From: Planctomycetota bacterium
GTDB lineage: Bacteria; Planctomycetota; UBA8742; UBA2392
DNA: 64,000 nucleotides
Assembly: GCA_020638675.1 (NCBI GenBank)
Contig: JACKID010000002.1
Coordinates: forward strand, 1 to 64,000
Direction of reading: 5' to 3'
In this document: positions 1-11,258 of the stretch, in pieces
How the letters are laid out: the number at the start of each line of letters is the position of its first letter
How positions within the stretch are numbered: the stretch's first letter is position 1
Made by a program: the position numbers and the translations under genes
Notes under the pieces: model-generated
The model's input: the letters and a program-made list of their open reading frames with translations, nothing else
Database searches by the model: none
What the model was told of the DNA's origin: nothing

Positions 1-10
1 CATAATACTA

Positions 11-61
11 CCCCCCCCCCACTCACTCCAAATCACTGCGGGGGTTTGCCACCCCCCCCCC
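11..61. repeat. Two C10 homopolymer tracts
   Basis: Two runs of exactly ten cytosines (11-20 and 52-61) lie 31 bases apart just upstream of the first small gene (start at 83). Homopolymers of this length are prone to polymerase slippage and sequencing length error. No repeat unit or coding function is visible around them. Confidence 0.7.
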
Positions 62-82
62 ACTTTCGCAAATGGAAGCACG

Positions 83-310
83 ATGGCCCTTTCTCCCACA
101 GCCGTGAAGTACATCGCGATCGGAGTCGTGATCGCCGTGGCGGTGCTGCTGATCGGCGCGATCGTGATCGACATCCTGAAGATCGTCGCGGGCATCCTGA
201 TCGGCGGCGGGCTGATCTACCTCGGCATCCGCTTCCTGATGGGCAAGGGCTTGCCCAAGGGGCTGGAAAACGCGGCGAAGAAGGTCATCAAGGAAGACAA
301 AAAGGACTAG
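83..310 (+). CDS. Small two-helix membrane protein
   Basis: A 75-residue protein of unknown function. It has an N-terminal hydrophobic stretch (about residues 9-30), a Gly/Ile-rich second hydrophobic segment (about 31-52) and a short basic, Lys-rich cytoplasmic-type tail. The hydrophobic pattern and high third-position GC fit a real small membrane protein; overlapping frames encode Arg/Asp-rich shadows. It precedes an ABC ATPase gene on the same strand by about 120 bases, but nothing shows that it is that ATPase's permease, since it is too short for a typical ABC-2 permease. Confidence 0.65.
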   Translation: MALSPTAVKYIAIGVVIAVAVLLIGAIVIDILKIVAGILIGGGLIYLGIRFLMGKGLPKGLENAAKKVIKEDKKD

Positions 311-431
311 AGGTCGGAGTAGGCTGCGCCCCTGAGCAACTTGTGCGGCGCCTGTTTCCCCAAGAACCTGAAAGCCGAAACCTGACACGCCGTTGTTTCC
401 CTGACCTCTGGCCTCTAATCTCTGAGAACGC

Positions 432-1370
<939 letters not shown>

Positions 1371-1403
1371 ATTCGCTGTCCCCGGCCCCCTGCCCTGCGT
1401 TGA

Positions 1404-1994
1404 ATGAGAAGCATGGAGAAGGGCTCGACCATCAACTCGATTGAGCCGCGCAAGCGCAAACCACCGCTGCTGCCGATGCTGCTTGCAATGCTGACGCTGG
1501 TAGTGCTCGGCACGGGCGCGGTGTACTTGATCGTGCGCGAGCCGGTCGAGAATCCGGCCGAAGACTGGATCACCCACAACTCGCCGGATGGCGCCTTCAG
1601 CGTGAAGCTGCCGGATGAGCCGACAGCGAGCCAGCGTGAGATGGAGGACGGCGGGGACCCGATCCACATGCTGACCGTGTCGCTGCAGGCGCGGGTGTAT
1701 TCGGTTGCGTGGTCGGACTATACGGAGGATCAGGTTGAGCGCTTCGGCCCCGAGTTGCTGCTGAATTTCGCGGTCGACAACGGCATCCAGGCGGTCGAAG
1801 GCATCATCACGCGCCGCATCGACCTGACCTGGCAGGACCACCCCGGCTGCGAGTTCTGGGCCGACCTGCCCGGCGGCAAGGCGCACTTCCGTATCGTGCT
1901 GGTCGGCAAGCGCATGTATCGGCAAGCGATCATCCACGCGCCGAGCTTCCAGCCGAATGATGACTTGTTCTTCGGCTCGTTCGCGCTGAACTAG
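1404..1994 (+). CDS. Membrane-anchored hypothetical protein
   Basis: A 196-residue protein with a basic N-terminus, one transmembrane helix (about residues 24-46, starting LPMLLAMLTL) and an extracytoplasmic domain of about 145 residues. The domain has the look of a mixed alpha/beta fold (for example DGAFSVKLPDEP and a final FFGSFALN), reminiscent of the many small secreted domains that score how a protein performs on an exported peptide, but I do not recognise the family. A second in-frame ATG three codons in (1413) could be the true start. It follows the ABC ATPase by about 30 bases and may be co-transcribed with it. Confidence 0.7.
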   Translation: MRSMEKGSTINSIEPRKRKPPLLPMLLAMLTLVVLGTGAVYLIVREPVENPAEDWITHNSPDGAFSVKLPDEPTASQREMEDGGDPIHMLTVSLQARVYSVAWSDYTEDQVERFGPELLLNFAVDNGIQAVEGIITRRIDLTWQDHPGCEFWADLPGGKAHFRIVLVGKRMYRQAIIHAPSFQPNDDLFFGSFALN

Positions 1995-1996
1995 CT

Positions 1997-2281
1997 TCAG
2001 CTATCCGAGCGCTGGCGACGTCTGCGCTGTCTTTCGGCGCCGCCGTTGGAGCTGACGTCCATGATCGCGCCGATCACGATGGCCGCGATCTGCAGGATTC
2101 CGAACTGCGTGTTGTACGCCCACACCAGCCCCAGCGTCATCCAGGGCATGAAGATCAGCCCCAGCAGCGGCCACAGCCAGAAGCGGAAGGCGTTCGGCTG
2201 CACGTAGGTGGTGAAGATCCACATCACCACCAGCAACAGGCGGGGCGAGATCAACGCAAGTAACAGGTAAAGGCATCCCAT
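1997..2281 (-). CDS. Small membrane protein, YqaE-like hydrophobicity
   Basis: A 94-residue protein with three predicted hydrophobic segments (about residues 1-20, 30-52 and 58-76) and a very Arg-rich C-terminal tail. It converges with the preceding plus-strand gene, with stop codons only about 2 bases apart. No catalytic motif is visible and no family is recognised. Coding is supported by the clear hydrophobic pattern and the ATG start at 2281. Confidence 0.55.
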   Translation of the reverse strand: MGCLYLLLALISPRLLLVVMWIFTTYVQPNAFRFWLWPLLGLIFMPWMTLGLVWAYNTQFGILQIAAIVIGAIMDVSSNGGAERQRRRRQRSDS

Positions 2282-2336
2282 GGCGACTCGTGGTTGCGTT
2301 TCTGTGCGTTCTGCTTGCAGCTTTCACCAATAGAAC

Positions 2337-2355
2337 GGGGCGGCAAGGCCGCCCC
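2337..2355 (-). terminator. GC-rich hairpin after the DUF192 gene
   Basis: An 8-bp perfect inverted repeat (GGGGCGGC / GCCGCCCC, three-base loop) lies about 25 bases past the stop of the DUF192 lipoprotein. The T-tract on the minus strand is weak, so termination is probable but not certain. Confidence 0.5.
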
Positions 2356-2379
2356 ATTCCAGACAGTTTGCATGCGCTG

Positions 2380-4143
2380 CTACTCGCGGTTCGCGAGCGC
2401 GGGCGGAATGAAGATGCGGTCGCCCTCTTCCACCTTGTTCTTCTCGAACCACTTCTCTTCCAACTCGATGGCGTACTTGGCCGGTGCGCCGGCCTCGTAG
2501 CGCTCGAGCTGGTAGTCGGGCGTGCCCGGCTCCGGCGCTTTCATGACCTGGTGGATCTTCACGATCACACCCTTGTCGTCACAGAAGGCGATCGACAGGT
2601 TCATTTTGCAGTTCTTCATCCAGTACTCGAGCTCGGGCTCTTCTTCCGGGTAGACGAACAGCATCCCGTAGTTCGGGCGCAGGCTGGTGCGGTACATCAA
2701 GCCGCGCGTCTGCTCGGCTTCTGTAATCGCCAGCTCCATGCGGACGCGACCCTTGAACTCGTTGTCCTTGCCCGGCCAGCGGTCGGTCACGACGTCCTTG
2801 TTCTTGGCCTTGTAGAAAATCAGCGGCTGCGCCTCGGGCTTCAGGTCGCGCAGCACGTACGGGAACGTCAGGTCACCGCTCGCTTCGAACCCGACCGGCA
2901 CGGCGATCACGAAGCGCGAATTCGCCTTGGCGCCGATGTCGCCCGCCTGCGTGTTGCTGAACTTCTGGCCGATTGAGTATTTGCCGCCCTCGGCCTTCAC
3001 GTACCACAGGTTGATGCCGGCCGGCGCGTCGATTTTCACGAAGCTGGGGTCGTCCCACACCATCACGATGGCCTTGCCCTTCTCAAGCGTCTTGGCCTTG
3101 AGAAGCGCGGCCTTGCGTTCGTCTTCCGTGCGGGCCAGCGAGGCTTCCAGACGCTCTTCGCCGACCTTGATCTCAATGTCTTCGTAGCTGACTTCCTCGG
3201 CCGACATCACGTCCAGCGCTGTCACGGCCACCGGCGAGCGGCGGTCGATATCGTTCTTGGTGAAGTAGTCCGAGCCCTTCCAGATGGCGAGATGGGTGGC
3301 CTTGGTGGGGCTGTAGTAGACGGGCTCGTCCAGGTCGCTGCCGCCGTTGGCTTCGATGCCTTCGTAGATGGACGAGATCACGGTTGCACGGAAGCGCCCG
3401 GTGCTTTCGAGATAGCAGGCGCACCACTTGCCCTTGGCCTCTTTCAGCCAGAACTCGTGGTACTGGGTGTTCAGCGGGATGATGACGCCCTGGCCTTCTT
3501 TCAGGTCGTCGCGGTCCTTGACGAATTGGGCGACCTGTTCCGGCTTCTCAAGCACCAGCAACTCTACGGACGGCGCGTCCTCAGGCTTCTCTTCGGGGCG
3601 CTCATTCCGCAGGAAGAACATCTTGGCAAACATGCCGCCCGCTTCCTTCGACTGGTCCACGAGATTGGGCTCGGTCTTTACCGCGGAGCCCTTGCTGAGG
3701 CCAAGATCCTTGGCAACGCCCTTGCGCAACTGCAACACCACACGGGCGTCCTTGGCTGCGTACTCGTGCGGGAATGCGCTCTGCGAAAAGGCCGGCACGC
3801 TTTCCACCGAGACCACCTTGGCCGCGGCGTCCACGAACACGAGGTCCACGGCCGCGGGAAGGTTGAAGAAGTTGATCTTTACAGACTCTTTCTGCTCCGG
3901 GTACAGGTAGGCAATCGCCTGGCCTTCCTTAATGGCTATGCCGTTGACGGCGCGGCGGCGATGCAGCTCGGTGGTGGCGACGTAGGCGTCAAACTCTTTG
4001 CCGTTGATGCTGAGTTTCTGGGTGCTTTCAAGGAACGGCCACTTCACAGGCTCAACAGCCTCGGTGTCGTCGCCGCATGAGGCAAGCATGAACGTCAGGG
4101 CAACGAGGGCCGTGCAGGTAATCAGCGTCCGGAACTGCCGCAT
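2380..4143 (-). CDS. Lipoprotein with four DUF192-like units
   Basis: A 587-residue exported lipoprotein. The signal peptide ends in the lipobox LASC (Cys23), which fixes the start at the ATG at 4143 rather than 15 codons upstream. Residues about 463-580 form a standard DUF192 domain (features such as TRGLMYR, MLFVYPEE and YWMKNCKM). The segments at about 44-155, 190-300 and 320-440 repeat the same order of elements (an ELHRRR or DERKAAL-type helix, a strand ending in a hydrophobic-Pro turn, then a basic strand), but have lost the WMKN core, so they look like decayed copies. DUF192 proteins are small periplasmic proteins of unknown biochemical role; a four-unit tandem is unusual. It lies downstream of leuS on the same strand, with hairpins between them. 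Confidence 0.8.
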   Translation of the reverse strand: MRQFRTLITCTALVALTFMLASCGDDTEAVEPVKWPFLESTQKLSINGKEFDAYVATTELHRRRAVNGIAIKEGQAIAYLYPEQKESVKINFFNLPAAVDLVFVDAAAKVVSVESVPAFSQSAFPHEYAAKDARVVLQLRKGVAKDLGLSKGSAVKTEPNLVDQSKEAGGMFAKMFFLRNERPEEKPEDAPSVELLVLEKPEQVAQFVKDRDDLKEGQGVIIPLNTQYHEFWLKEAKGKWCACYLESTGRFRATVISSIYEGIEANGGSDLDEPVYYSPTKATHLAIWKGSDYFTKNDIDRRSPVAVTALDVMSAEEVSYEDIEIKVGEERLEASLARTEDERKAALLKAKTLEKGKAIVMVWDDPSFVKIDAPAGINLWYVKAEGGKYSIGQKFSNTQAGDIGAKANSRFVIAVPVGFEASGDLTFPYVLRDLKPEAQPLIFYKAKNKDVVTDRWPGKDNEFKGRVRMELAITEAEQTRGLMYRTSLRPNYGMLFVYPEEEPELEYWMKNCKMNLSIAFCDDKGVIVKIHQVMKAPEPGTPDYQLERYEAGAPAKYAIELEEKWFEKNKVEEGDRIFIPPALANRE

Positions 4144-4165
4144 TACGTTGTCTCCAATACCGCGA

Positions 4166-4185
4166 CGCCCCGGTATTCCGGGGCG
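4166..4185 (-). terminator. Intergenic hairpin between leuS and the DUF192 gene
   Basis: A perfect 8-bp inverted repeat (CGCCCCGG, loop TATT, CCGGGGCG) lies immediately 5' of the DUF192 lipoprotein start. It has no T-tract and could be a leader hairpin or part of a double terminator after leuS. Confidence 0.35.
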
Positions 4186-4225
4186 CAAATGAGCCGGGCA
4201 GCATATGGCCCAACCGGCCGAGGGG

Positions 4226-4250
4226 CAAGTAGGGGCGGGGCTGCTCGCCC

Positions 4251-4257
<7 letters not shown>
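4226..4257 (-). terminator. Hairpin overlapping the leuS stop codon
   Basis: A 12-bp perfect inverted repeat (CAAGTAGGGGCG / CGCCCCTACTTG) with an 8-base loop spans the leuS stop codon at 4251-4253. Its position at the gene end suggests a terminator or a 3'-end stabilising structure. Confidence 0.5.
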
Positions 4258-6881
<2,624 letters not shown>

Positions 6882-6944
6882 GGTCTACCCCGATTCCGCC
6901 GCGTAACGATAGCGGCAAGCCCTTCCCGCTCAACCACCCAAATG

Positions 6945-6974
6945 AAAACCGCCCCGCCGTCTGGGCGGGGCGGT
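6945..6974 (-). terminator. Rho-independent terminator of the GxxExxY gene
   Basis: An 11-bp inverted repeat (ACCGCCCCGCC / GGCGGGGCGGT) is followed on the minus strand by TTTTCATTT. It begins 15 bases after the stop of the minus-strand GxxExxY gene and also separates it from leuS. Confidence 0.8.
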
Positions 6975-6988
6975 CCGGAATTCGCTTC

Positions 6989-7384
6989 CTAGGCCGTAGC
7001 CTGGGTCTGCTTCTTTGCCGGAACTGCCTCCACCCTGCGAATGTCTAGGCGCGCGCCGTTGAACTTGAGCAACAGCCCGACGTCGAGCTCAAGGCTCTTT
7101 AGCAGGGTGCGTGACTTGCCGTAGTCGTCAGGCGTGATTTCTTCGCTGTCGACCAGCAGGCACAGGATGGCGTCATTGACACAAAAATCCGCGCCCAGCT
7201 CACCCAGAGACTGGCCGCGGTACGAGATCTTGACCGCCTTGTCCACCTCGACCACCACGCCGGCTTCGCGCAACTCGATCTCCATGGCCTCGCGATAGAA
7301 ATTGTGCGGCAACCCCGCGCCCAATTCCGCATGAACGGCCTTGGCGGCATTGATGACCTGTTGCGTCAATTCCTTATGCAGCAT
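6989..7384 (-). CDS. GxxExxY family protein (PDDEXK_3-like)
   Basis: A 131-residue protein of the GxxExxY family, predicted to have a restriction-endonuclease-like fold; the biological role of the family is not established. The family hallmark region reads GAGLPHNFYREAMEIEL (here with Asn where Glu is usual), followed by the basic strand KISYRGQSLGELGADFCVND and a conserved-looking DIRR near the end. The ATG at 7384 is preferred over the upstream frame extension because the family starts with a helix like LTQQVINAAKAVHAELG. Unlike the copy at 17.4 kb, it is intact and has no flanking inverted repeats. Confidence 0.8.
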   Translation of the reverse strand: MLHKELTQQVINAAKAVHAELGAGLPHNFYREAMEIELREAGVVVEVDKAVKISYRGQSLGELGADFCVNDAILCLLVDSEEITPDDYGKSRTLLKSLELDVGLLLKFNGARLDIRRVEAVPAKKQTQATA

Positions 7385-7560
7385 GGCGGATACACCGACG
7401 TGAAGATCACACAAATGTAACCCTCTCAGCCACCAGACGCCAGTGGCCGCTTTACATCGAACGAATGCGGGGTTCAGTTGGTGCGCCATTTCCGGCCACG
7501 CTCATGGCATCATGCCGTCGAGGCATTAGACCTGAGCCTTGAGTCTCCAGCCGGTCGACG

Positions 7561-8997
7561 ATGAACATGCGATGCAACAACTGCGGTGACGCGCTGGGTG
7601 ACGTACAGCACGCCGGCCAGGTTGATTACGCGCTCTGCCTCTCGTGCGGAACGCTTCATCGCGTGGATCCCGTCGGGGCGCCGGGCATCCCGCCGCCGGT
7701 ACGGCTGCCGCGCTCTGTCGCCGTTTCCCGCAGCCGCGACGGCATGGCGATCGTGATCCGCGACTCACGCAAAGGCGTCACGATTGGGCTTGTGATATCG
7801 GGCGTCCTGGCAGTCCTGGCGGTGCTGAGCGCGATAGCGGCGCCCGACCAGTGGTCGGAAACGATGCAGATCTACTCGCGCTGGCTGGTGGCTCCTGTCC
7901 TGGCGGTGACGGCGCTGGGCCTGTTTGTCCTCTCGATCCCGTTGTTGACCACCGTGCAGACGTTCCTTATTGACGGGTTCGGCGTCTGCCTTTGCCAGCC
8001 TTCGTGTTTTAGAATGCGCTTCCGCAGCCTATGGGCCCAGGATGTGCGACTGGTCGCGCCGGTCAGGAGGAAAGTCGGGGTGCGCGCCTACGCCGTACGC
8101 GTGCACACGTCTGACGACACCGCGAACCTCATGATCGGAGAACTGGACGAGCCCGAACAGGCCCTGTTTCTCGCATACCAGCTCGAGAACTGGCTGGTGC
8201 GGAACAAGGCCGCCGCCAGCGACCACAGCGAAGCCCGCAAGCACGCACTGGCGAAGATGGAGGCTCTCAAGCAGGGCAAGGTCGGGTTGCTGCAGCACAC
8301 GTTGGTGGAAACGCCGGCGCGCCGCGAGCCCCCCAAGGCCGGAGTGGAACTCGCCTGCGGGCGTTGCGGCGCGCCGGTCAGCGAAATCGCCATGCACAGA
8401 CCGCAGAACGCCGCGATCTGCGGCTACTGCGGCAACGTGTTCGACCTGCCGGACGGCCCCACGGCGACGTACCAGCCGGAGTACGCTTCCCCGTACTCGT
8501 TTTCCGCGAGTGAAGGCGCGCTTGAGCTTACGCGAAGCGCCTGGCGCAAAGACGACGCCTATCCACTCGGGCAACCGTGGGCAACCGGCGTCGTAATAAT
8601 GTTTCTAATGACCGCAGTCCTGTACCTGTTCAAGGCGGCCGGCAAAGACGTCGGCGTCTACGTCTACTTGCTGATATTCCTGGTGCTTGCGTTGCCGCAA
8701 CTGGTGCTGCTGGTATACGATCTCTCATTGACACTGCGCAGGCGCGCACAGCGCGTCCAGGTTGACCGGACCGGAGTGCTGATCGAAGACTCGAGCCTGC
8801 GCTGGTATGCACCGATGAAGGTCTACGCCGCCAACATCGAGAGCATCTTCGCCTACACAAACAAGGCCGACCCGGAGCTCGGGGCCCGCCTCCTGATCGA
8901 GACAACGGACGGCGAGATTCTCACAAGCTTCGAGCTGCCATCACCATGGCACGCACTCCACCTCGCCCGGGAAACCCGACGGCTAGTGAAAGCATAG
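7561..8997 (+). CDS. Zinc-ribbon membrane protein, unknown function
   Basis: A 478-residue protein with two zinc-ribbon-like CxxC pairs: an N-terminal one (CNNCGD... CLSCG, residues 5-30) and an internal one (CGRCG... CGYCGN, about 262-290). Hydrophobic segments lie at about 73-95 and 105-128, and again at about 340-360 and 367-390, giving four probable membrane helices with soluble parts between and after them. An in-frame ATG at 7567 could be the start instead. It stands alone on the plus strand and converges with murA. The function is unknown; the zinc ribbon plus membrane plan recurs elsewhere in the window. Confidence 0.8.
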   Translation: MNMRCNNCGDALGDVQHAGQVDYALCLSCGTLHRVDPVGAPGIPPPVRLPRSVAVSRSRDGMAIVIRDSRKGVTIGLVISGVLAVLAVLSAIAAPDQWSETMQIYSRWLVAPVLAVTALGLFVLSIPLLTTVQTFLIDGFGVCLCQPSCFRMRFRSLWAQDVRLVAPVRRKVGVRAYAVRVHTSDDTANLMIGELDEPEQALFLAYQLENWLVRNKAAASDHSEARKHALAKMEALKQGKVGLLQHTLVETPARREPPKAGVELACGRCGAPVSEIAMHRPQNAAICGYCGNVFDLPDGPTATYQPEYASPYSFSASEGALELTRSAWRKDDAYPLGQPWATGVVIMFLMTAVLYLFKAAGKDVGVYVYLLIFLVLALPQLVLLVYDLSLTLRRRAQRVQVDRTGVLIEDSSLRWYAPMKVYAANIESIFAYTNKADPELGARLLIETTDGEILTSFELPSPWHALHLARETRRLVKA

Positions 8998-9004
8998 CCA
9001 GCCA

Positions 9005-10327
9005 CTAAGCCGCCCGGTTGCGTTGGCTGTTTCGGTCGCTGGCTCGGCGTCTTGGGAGGTATTCGACGCGGCGGATGCTTCCGCCGAGGGCCGTGAGTTT
9101 GTCCTCGAAGCGGTCGTAGCCGCGGTCCACGTGCTGGATGCGCAGGACTTCCGTGGCGCCTTCCGCGACCAGTCCCATCAGGATCAGGCCGGCGCCGGCG
9201 CGCAGGTCGGTGGCGGCAACCGGTGCGCCCGAGAGACGCTCTACGCCGGTGACGATGCAGGTGTTGAACTGCTTGCGGATGTCGGCACCAAGGCGGCGAT
9301 ACTCCGGCACGTGCATGAAGCGCTCGGGGTAGATCTTTTCCTCCACCAGCGAATAGCCCTCGCTGGTGCACAACAGCGCCATCAGCGGGCTCTGCAGGTC
9401 CGTGGGAAAGCCGGGGTAAGGCAGCGTCGTCAGGTCGGCCGAGCGCGCCCGCTTCGGGCAGTTGATGCGCACAGTCGTGCCGTCCACGCGCTCAAACGGA
9501 ACGCGCATTTCGGTGAACTTGTCGAACAGGGCCAGCATCACGTCCGGGTCGCAGCGCTCCAGCGTGACGTCGCCGCGCGTAATCGCGGCCGCGATCATCA
9601 ATGTGCCCGCCTCGATGCGATCGGGGATGACGGCCACGTCGGCCGGGTGCAACTCGTCAACGCCGTGGATCACCAAGCGCGACGTCCCCCCACCGTGCAC
9701 GCGCGCGCCCATGGCGTTCAGCATGGCGACGAGGTTGGCGATTTCGGGCTCGCACGCGGCCTGATCAATGACCGTAACGCCGCTGCTCATGACGGCCGCG
9801 CACAGCACGTTGGCCGTGCCGGTCACGCTGGGGCCCATCGGGCCGCCGAGGTAGACGCGCCCGCCGGTCGGGCGGCCCTTGGCGATCACGTCGCCGCGTT
9901 CAAACTTCACTTCCGCGCCGATGGCCTGGATGCCTTTGATATGAAGGTCCACAGGGCGCTCGCCGAGGGTGCAGCCGCCGGGTTGGCTGACATGCGCCTC
10001 GCCGCGGCGGGCCAGCAGCGGGCCCATCACGCAGAAACTGGCGCGCATTTCGGAGACCAGCTCGTAGGGCGCATGGATCGGGGTTTCATCCACGACGTCG
10101 ATCACGACTACGCCGGGCTCAGCGAACAGGGTTACCTCGCAGCCGAGCGTCTCAAGAATCTCGGCCATCAGGTGTACGTCGGTCAGGTCGGGCACATTGC
10201 GCAGCACGGTCGGGCCCTTGGCCAGCAAGGCCGCAGCCATCATCGGCAGCGCGGCGTTCTTGCTGCCGGAAACCGTCACGGCGCCCTGTAGGCGCGCCCC
10301 ACCTTCGACTACGAATTTGTGCGGCAT
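9005..10327 (-). CDS. murA: UDP-N-acetylglucosamine 1-carboxyvinyltransferase
   Basis: A 440-residue enzyme that transfers enolpyruvate from PEP to UDP-GlcNAc, the first committed step of peptidoglycan synthesis, in the cytoplasm. The N-terminus carries SGSKNAALP (residues 20-28, with Lys23) and the active-site loop has Cys119 in PGGCTLGERPVDLH, the fosfomycin target. The length matches the family. The start at 10327 is chosen because MPHKFVVEGG is the usual N-terminus and GGGG lies just upstream; the frame extends seven codons further without support. It converges with the zinc-ribbon protein gene. Confidence 0.97.
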   Translation of the reverse strand: MPHKFVVEGGARLQGAVTVSGSKNAALPMMAAALLAKGPTVLRNVPDLTDVHLMAEILETLGCEVTLFAEPGVVVIDVVDETPIHAPYELVSEMRASFCVMGPLLARRGEAHVSQPGGCTLGERPVDLHIKGIQAIGAEVKFERGDVIAKGRPTGGRVYLGGPMGPSVTGTANVLCAAVMSSGVTVIDQAACEPEIANLVAMLNAMGARVHGGGTSRLVIHGVDELHPADVAVIPDRIEAGTLMIAAAITRGDVTLERCDPDVMLALFDKFTEMRVPFERVDGTTVRINCPKRARSADLTTLPYPGFPTDLQSPLMALLCTSEGYSLVEEKIYPERFMHVPEYRRLGADIRKQFNTCIVTGVERLSGAPVAATDLRAGAGLILMGLVAEGATEVLRIQHVDRGYDRFEDKLTALGGSIRRVEYLPRRRASDRNSQRNRAA

Positions 10328-10403
10328 GTCTTCCCCGATGCAGGCCACGCCGGGTCACCCCGGCCAATGCCCTATCGGCAGGATGCGACTCGGAATTGAA
10401 GTA

Positions 10404-10712
10404 TTACTCGTCGCCGGGAAGATCGAGTCGGCTGAACAGCGCCAACGGGTCTCGGGCGCTCTGCCAGACAGCTCTGACGACCAACGCCTCTTCGGCAATG
10501 CGATAGACGATCGCATACGGGAAGTCGCCGATCAGTGCCACGCGATAACTACTGAAGAGCACGGGCGCGGACTCGGGAAAGGCACTCAGTTGAGCCATCT
10601 TCTGGTCGAGTGCAGATTCGAAGCGATCCTCAAGCCCGGGTTGCTGTGTCCAGTACCACAACAAGGCCTCAACGATGTCTTCTTTGGCCTCGGGAAGAAT
10701 CTCAAGACGCAT
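10404..10712 (-). CDS. RelE/ParE-like toxin
   Basis: A 102-residue protein of the RelE/ParE toxin superfamily (plasmid-stabilisation type). Features are MRLEILPEAKEDIVEALLWYW, the central helix FESALDQKMAQLSAFPESAPV and the strand pair FPYAIVYRI... LVVRAVWQSARDP. The start at 10712 overlaps the end of the antitoxin gene by 11 bases, the usual coupling of such pairs. RelE/ParE toxins act on mRNA at the ribosome or on DNA gyrase; which applies here cannot be read from the sequence. Confidence 0.85.
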   Translation of the reverse strand: MRLEILPEAKEDIVEALLWYWTQQPGLEDRFESALDQKMAQLSAFPESAPVLFSSYRVALIGDFPYAIVYRIAEEALVVRAVWQSARDPLALFSRLDLPGDE

Positions 10713-10968
10713 CGGCCGGGTGCCCAAGTTCTTTCCGGCGGCGCTCAAACTCTCCGCGAATCTCTTTGTGTGCCTGTTCCCATGGAATTGATCTGGATGG
10801 GTCTCCCTTGAACAGGCGCTCGCGGCGTTCGAGCTCGGCGATCTGTTCCTGACTCAACTGGAATGGTTGGCCGCCGAGTGAATCCCATATCAGGCTAATC
10901 AGCTCGCGCTTTTGCTCGGGCGTGAGTTTCTGGGCCTGCTCGAAGATGGCCTTGGCTTCGGCGTTCAT
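10702..10968 (-). CDS. Addiction-module antitoxin (Unstab_antitox-like)
   Basis: An 88-residue protein with the pattern of short addiction-module antitoxins: an acidic helical start (MNAEAKAIFEQAQKLTPEQKRELISLIWDSL) and a second half LSQEQIAELERRERLFKGDPSRSIPWEQ with the characteristic D...IPWEE-like motif. It would bind and neutralise the downstream toxin, with which it overlaps. Promoter autoregulation is typical but no operator is visible. Confidence 0.85.
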   Translation of the reverse strand: MNAEAKAIFEQAQKLTPEQKRELISLIWDSLGGQPFQLSQEQIAELERRERLFKGDPSRSIPWEQAHKEIRGEFERRRKELGHPADAS

Positions 10969-11000
10969 GGCTGCATGCTAACAGACGCTGAGACCGGCTG

Positions 11001-11255
11001 TCACGCCTCGTCGTCGAAGAACTCTACTGTTGCCTTGAGCGCGCTGCGGTCGAAGCGGGCGAACTGACACGCGAGCTTCAGGTGCGACTCGACCGTGTCG
11101 TGGCAGGTGGCGCGCGAACGCGCTTCGAACTCCAGCTTCAGCGCGGGGCCGACCGGCCGCCAACCGTGCTCGCCCATACGCTCGTGAAACATGGCGCGGC
11201 TGACGGCATCCACCGCCTGGTCGAATTCGCAGGTCAACAGCGCGTAGAAATCCAT
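11001..11255 (-). CDS. Small hypothetical protein
   Basis: An 84-residue soluble protein starting MDFYALLTCEFDQAVDAVSRA. It lies 3 bases from the prmC stop and reads in the same direction, so it is probably co-transcribed with prmC. It has three Cys/His-containing positions but no recognisable metal motif, and I do not recognise a family. Confidence 0.55.
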   Translation of the reverse strand: MDFYALLTCEFDQAVDAVSRAMFHERMGEHGWRPVGPALKLEFEARSRATCHDTVESHLKLACQFARFDRSALKATVEFFDDEA

Positions 11256-11258
11256 GCA

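Noticed and set aside
9023..10291. 422-codon open frame on the plus strand opposite murA
   Set aside because: Antisense to an intact murA, with a shadow-type composition and no motifs.
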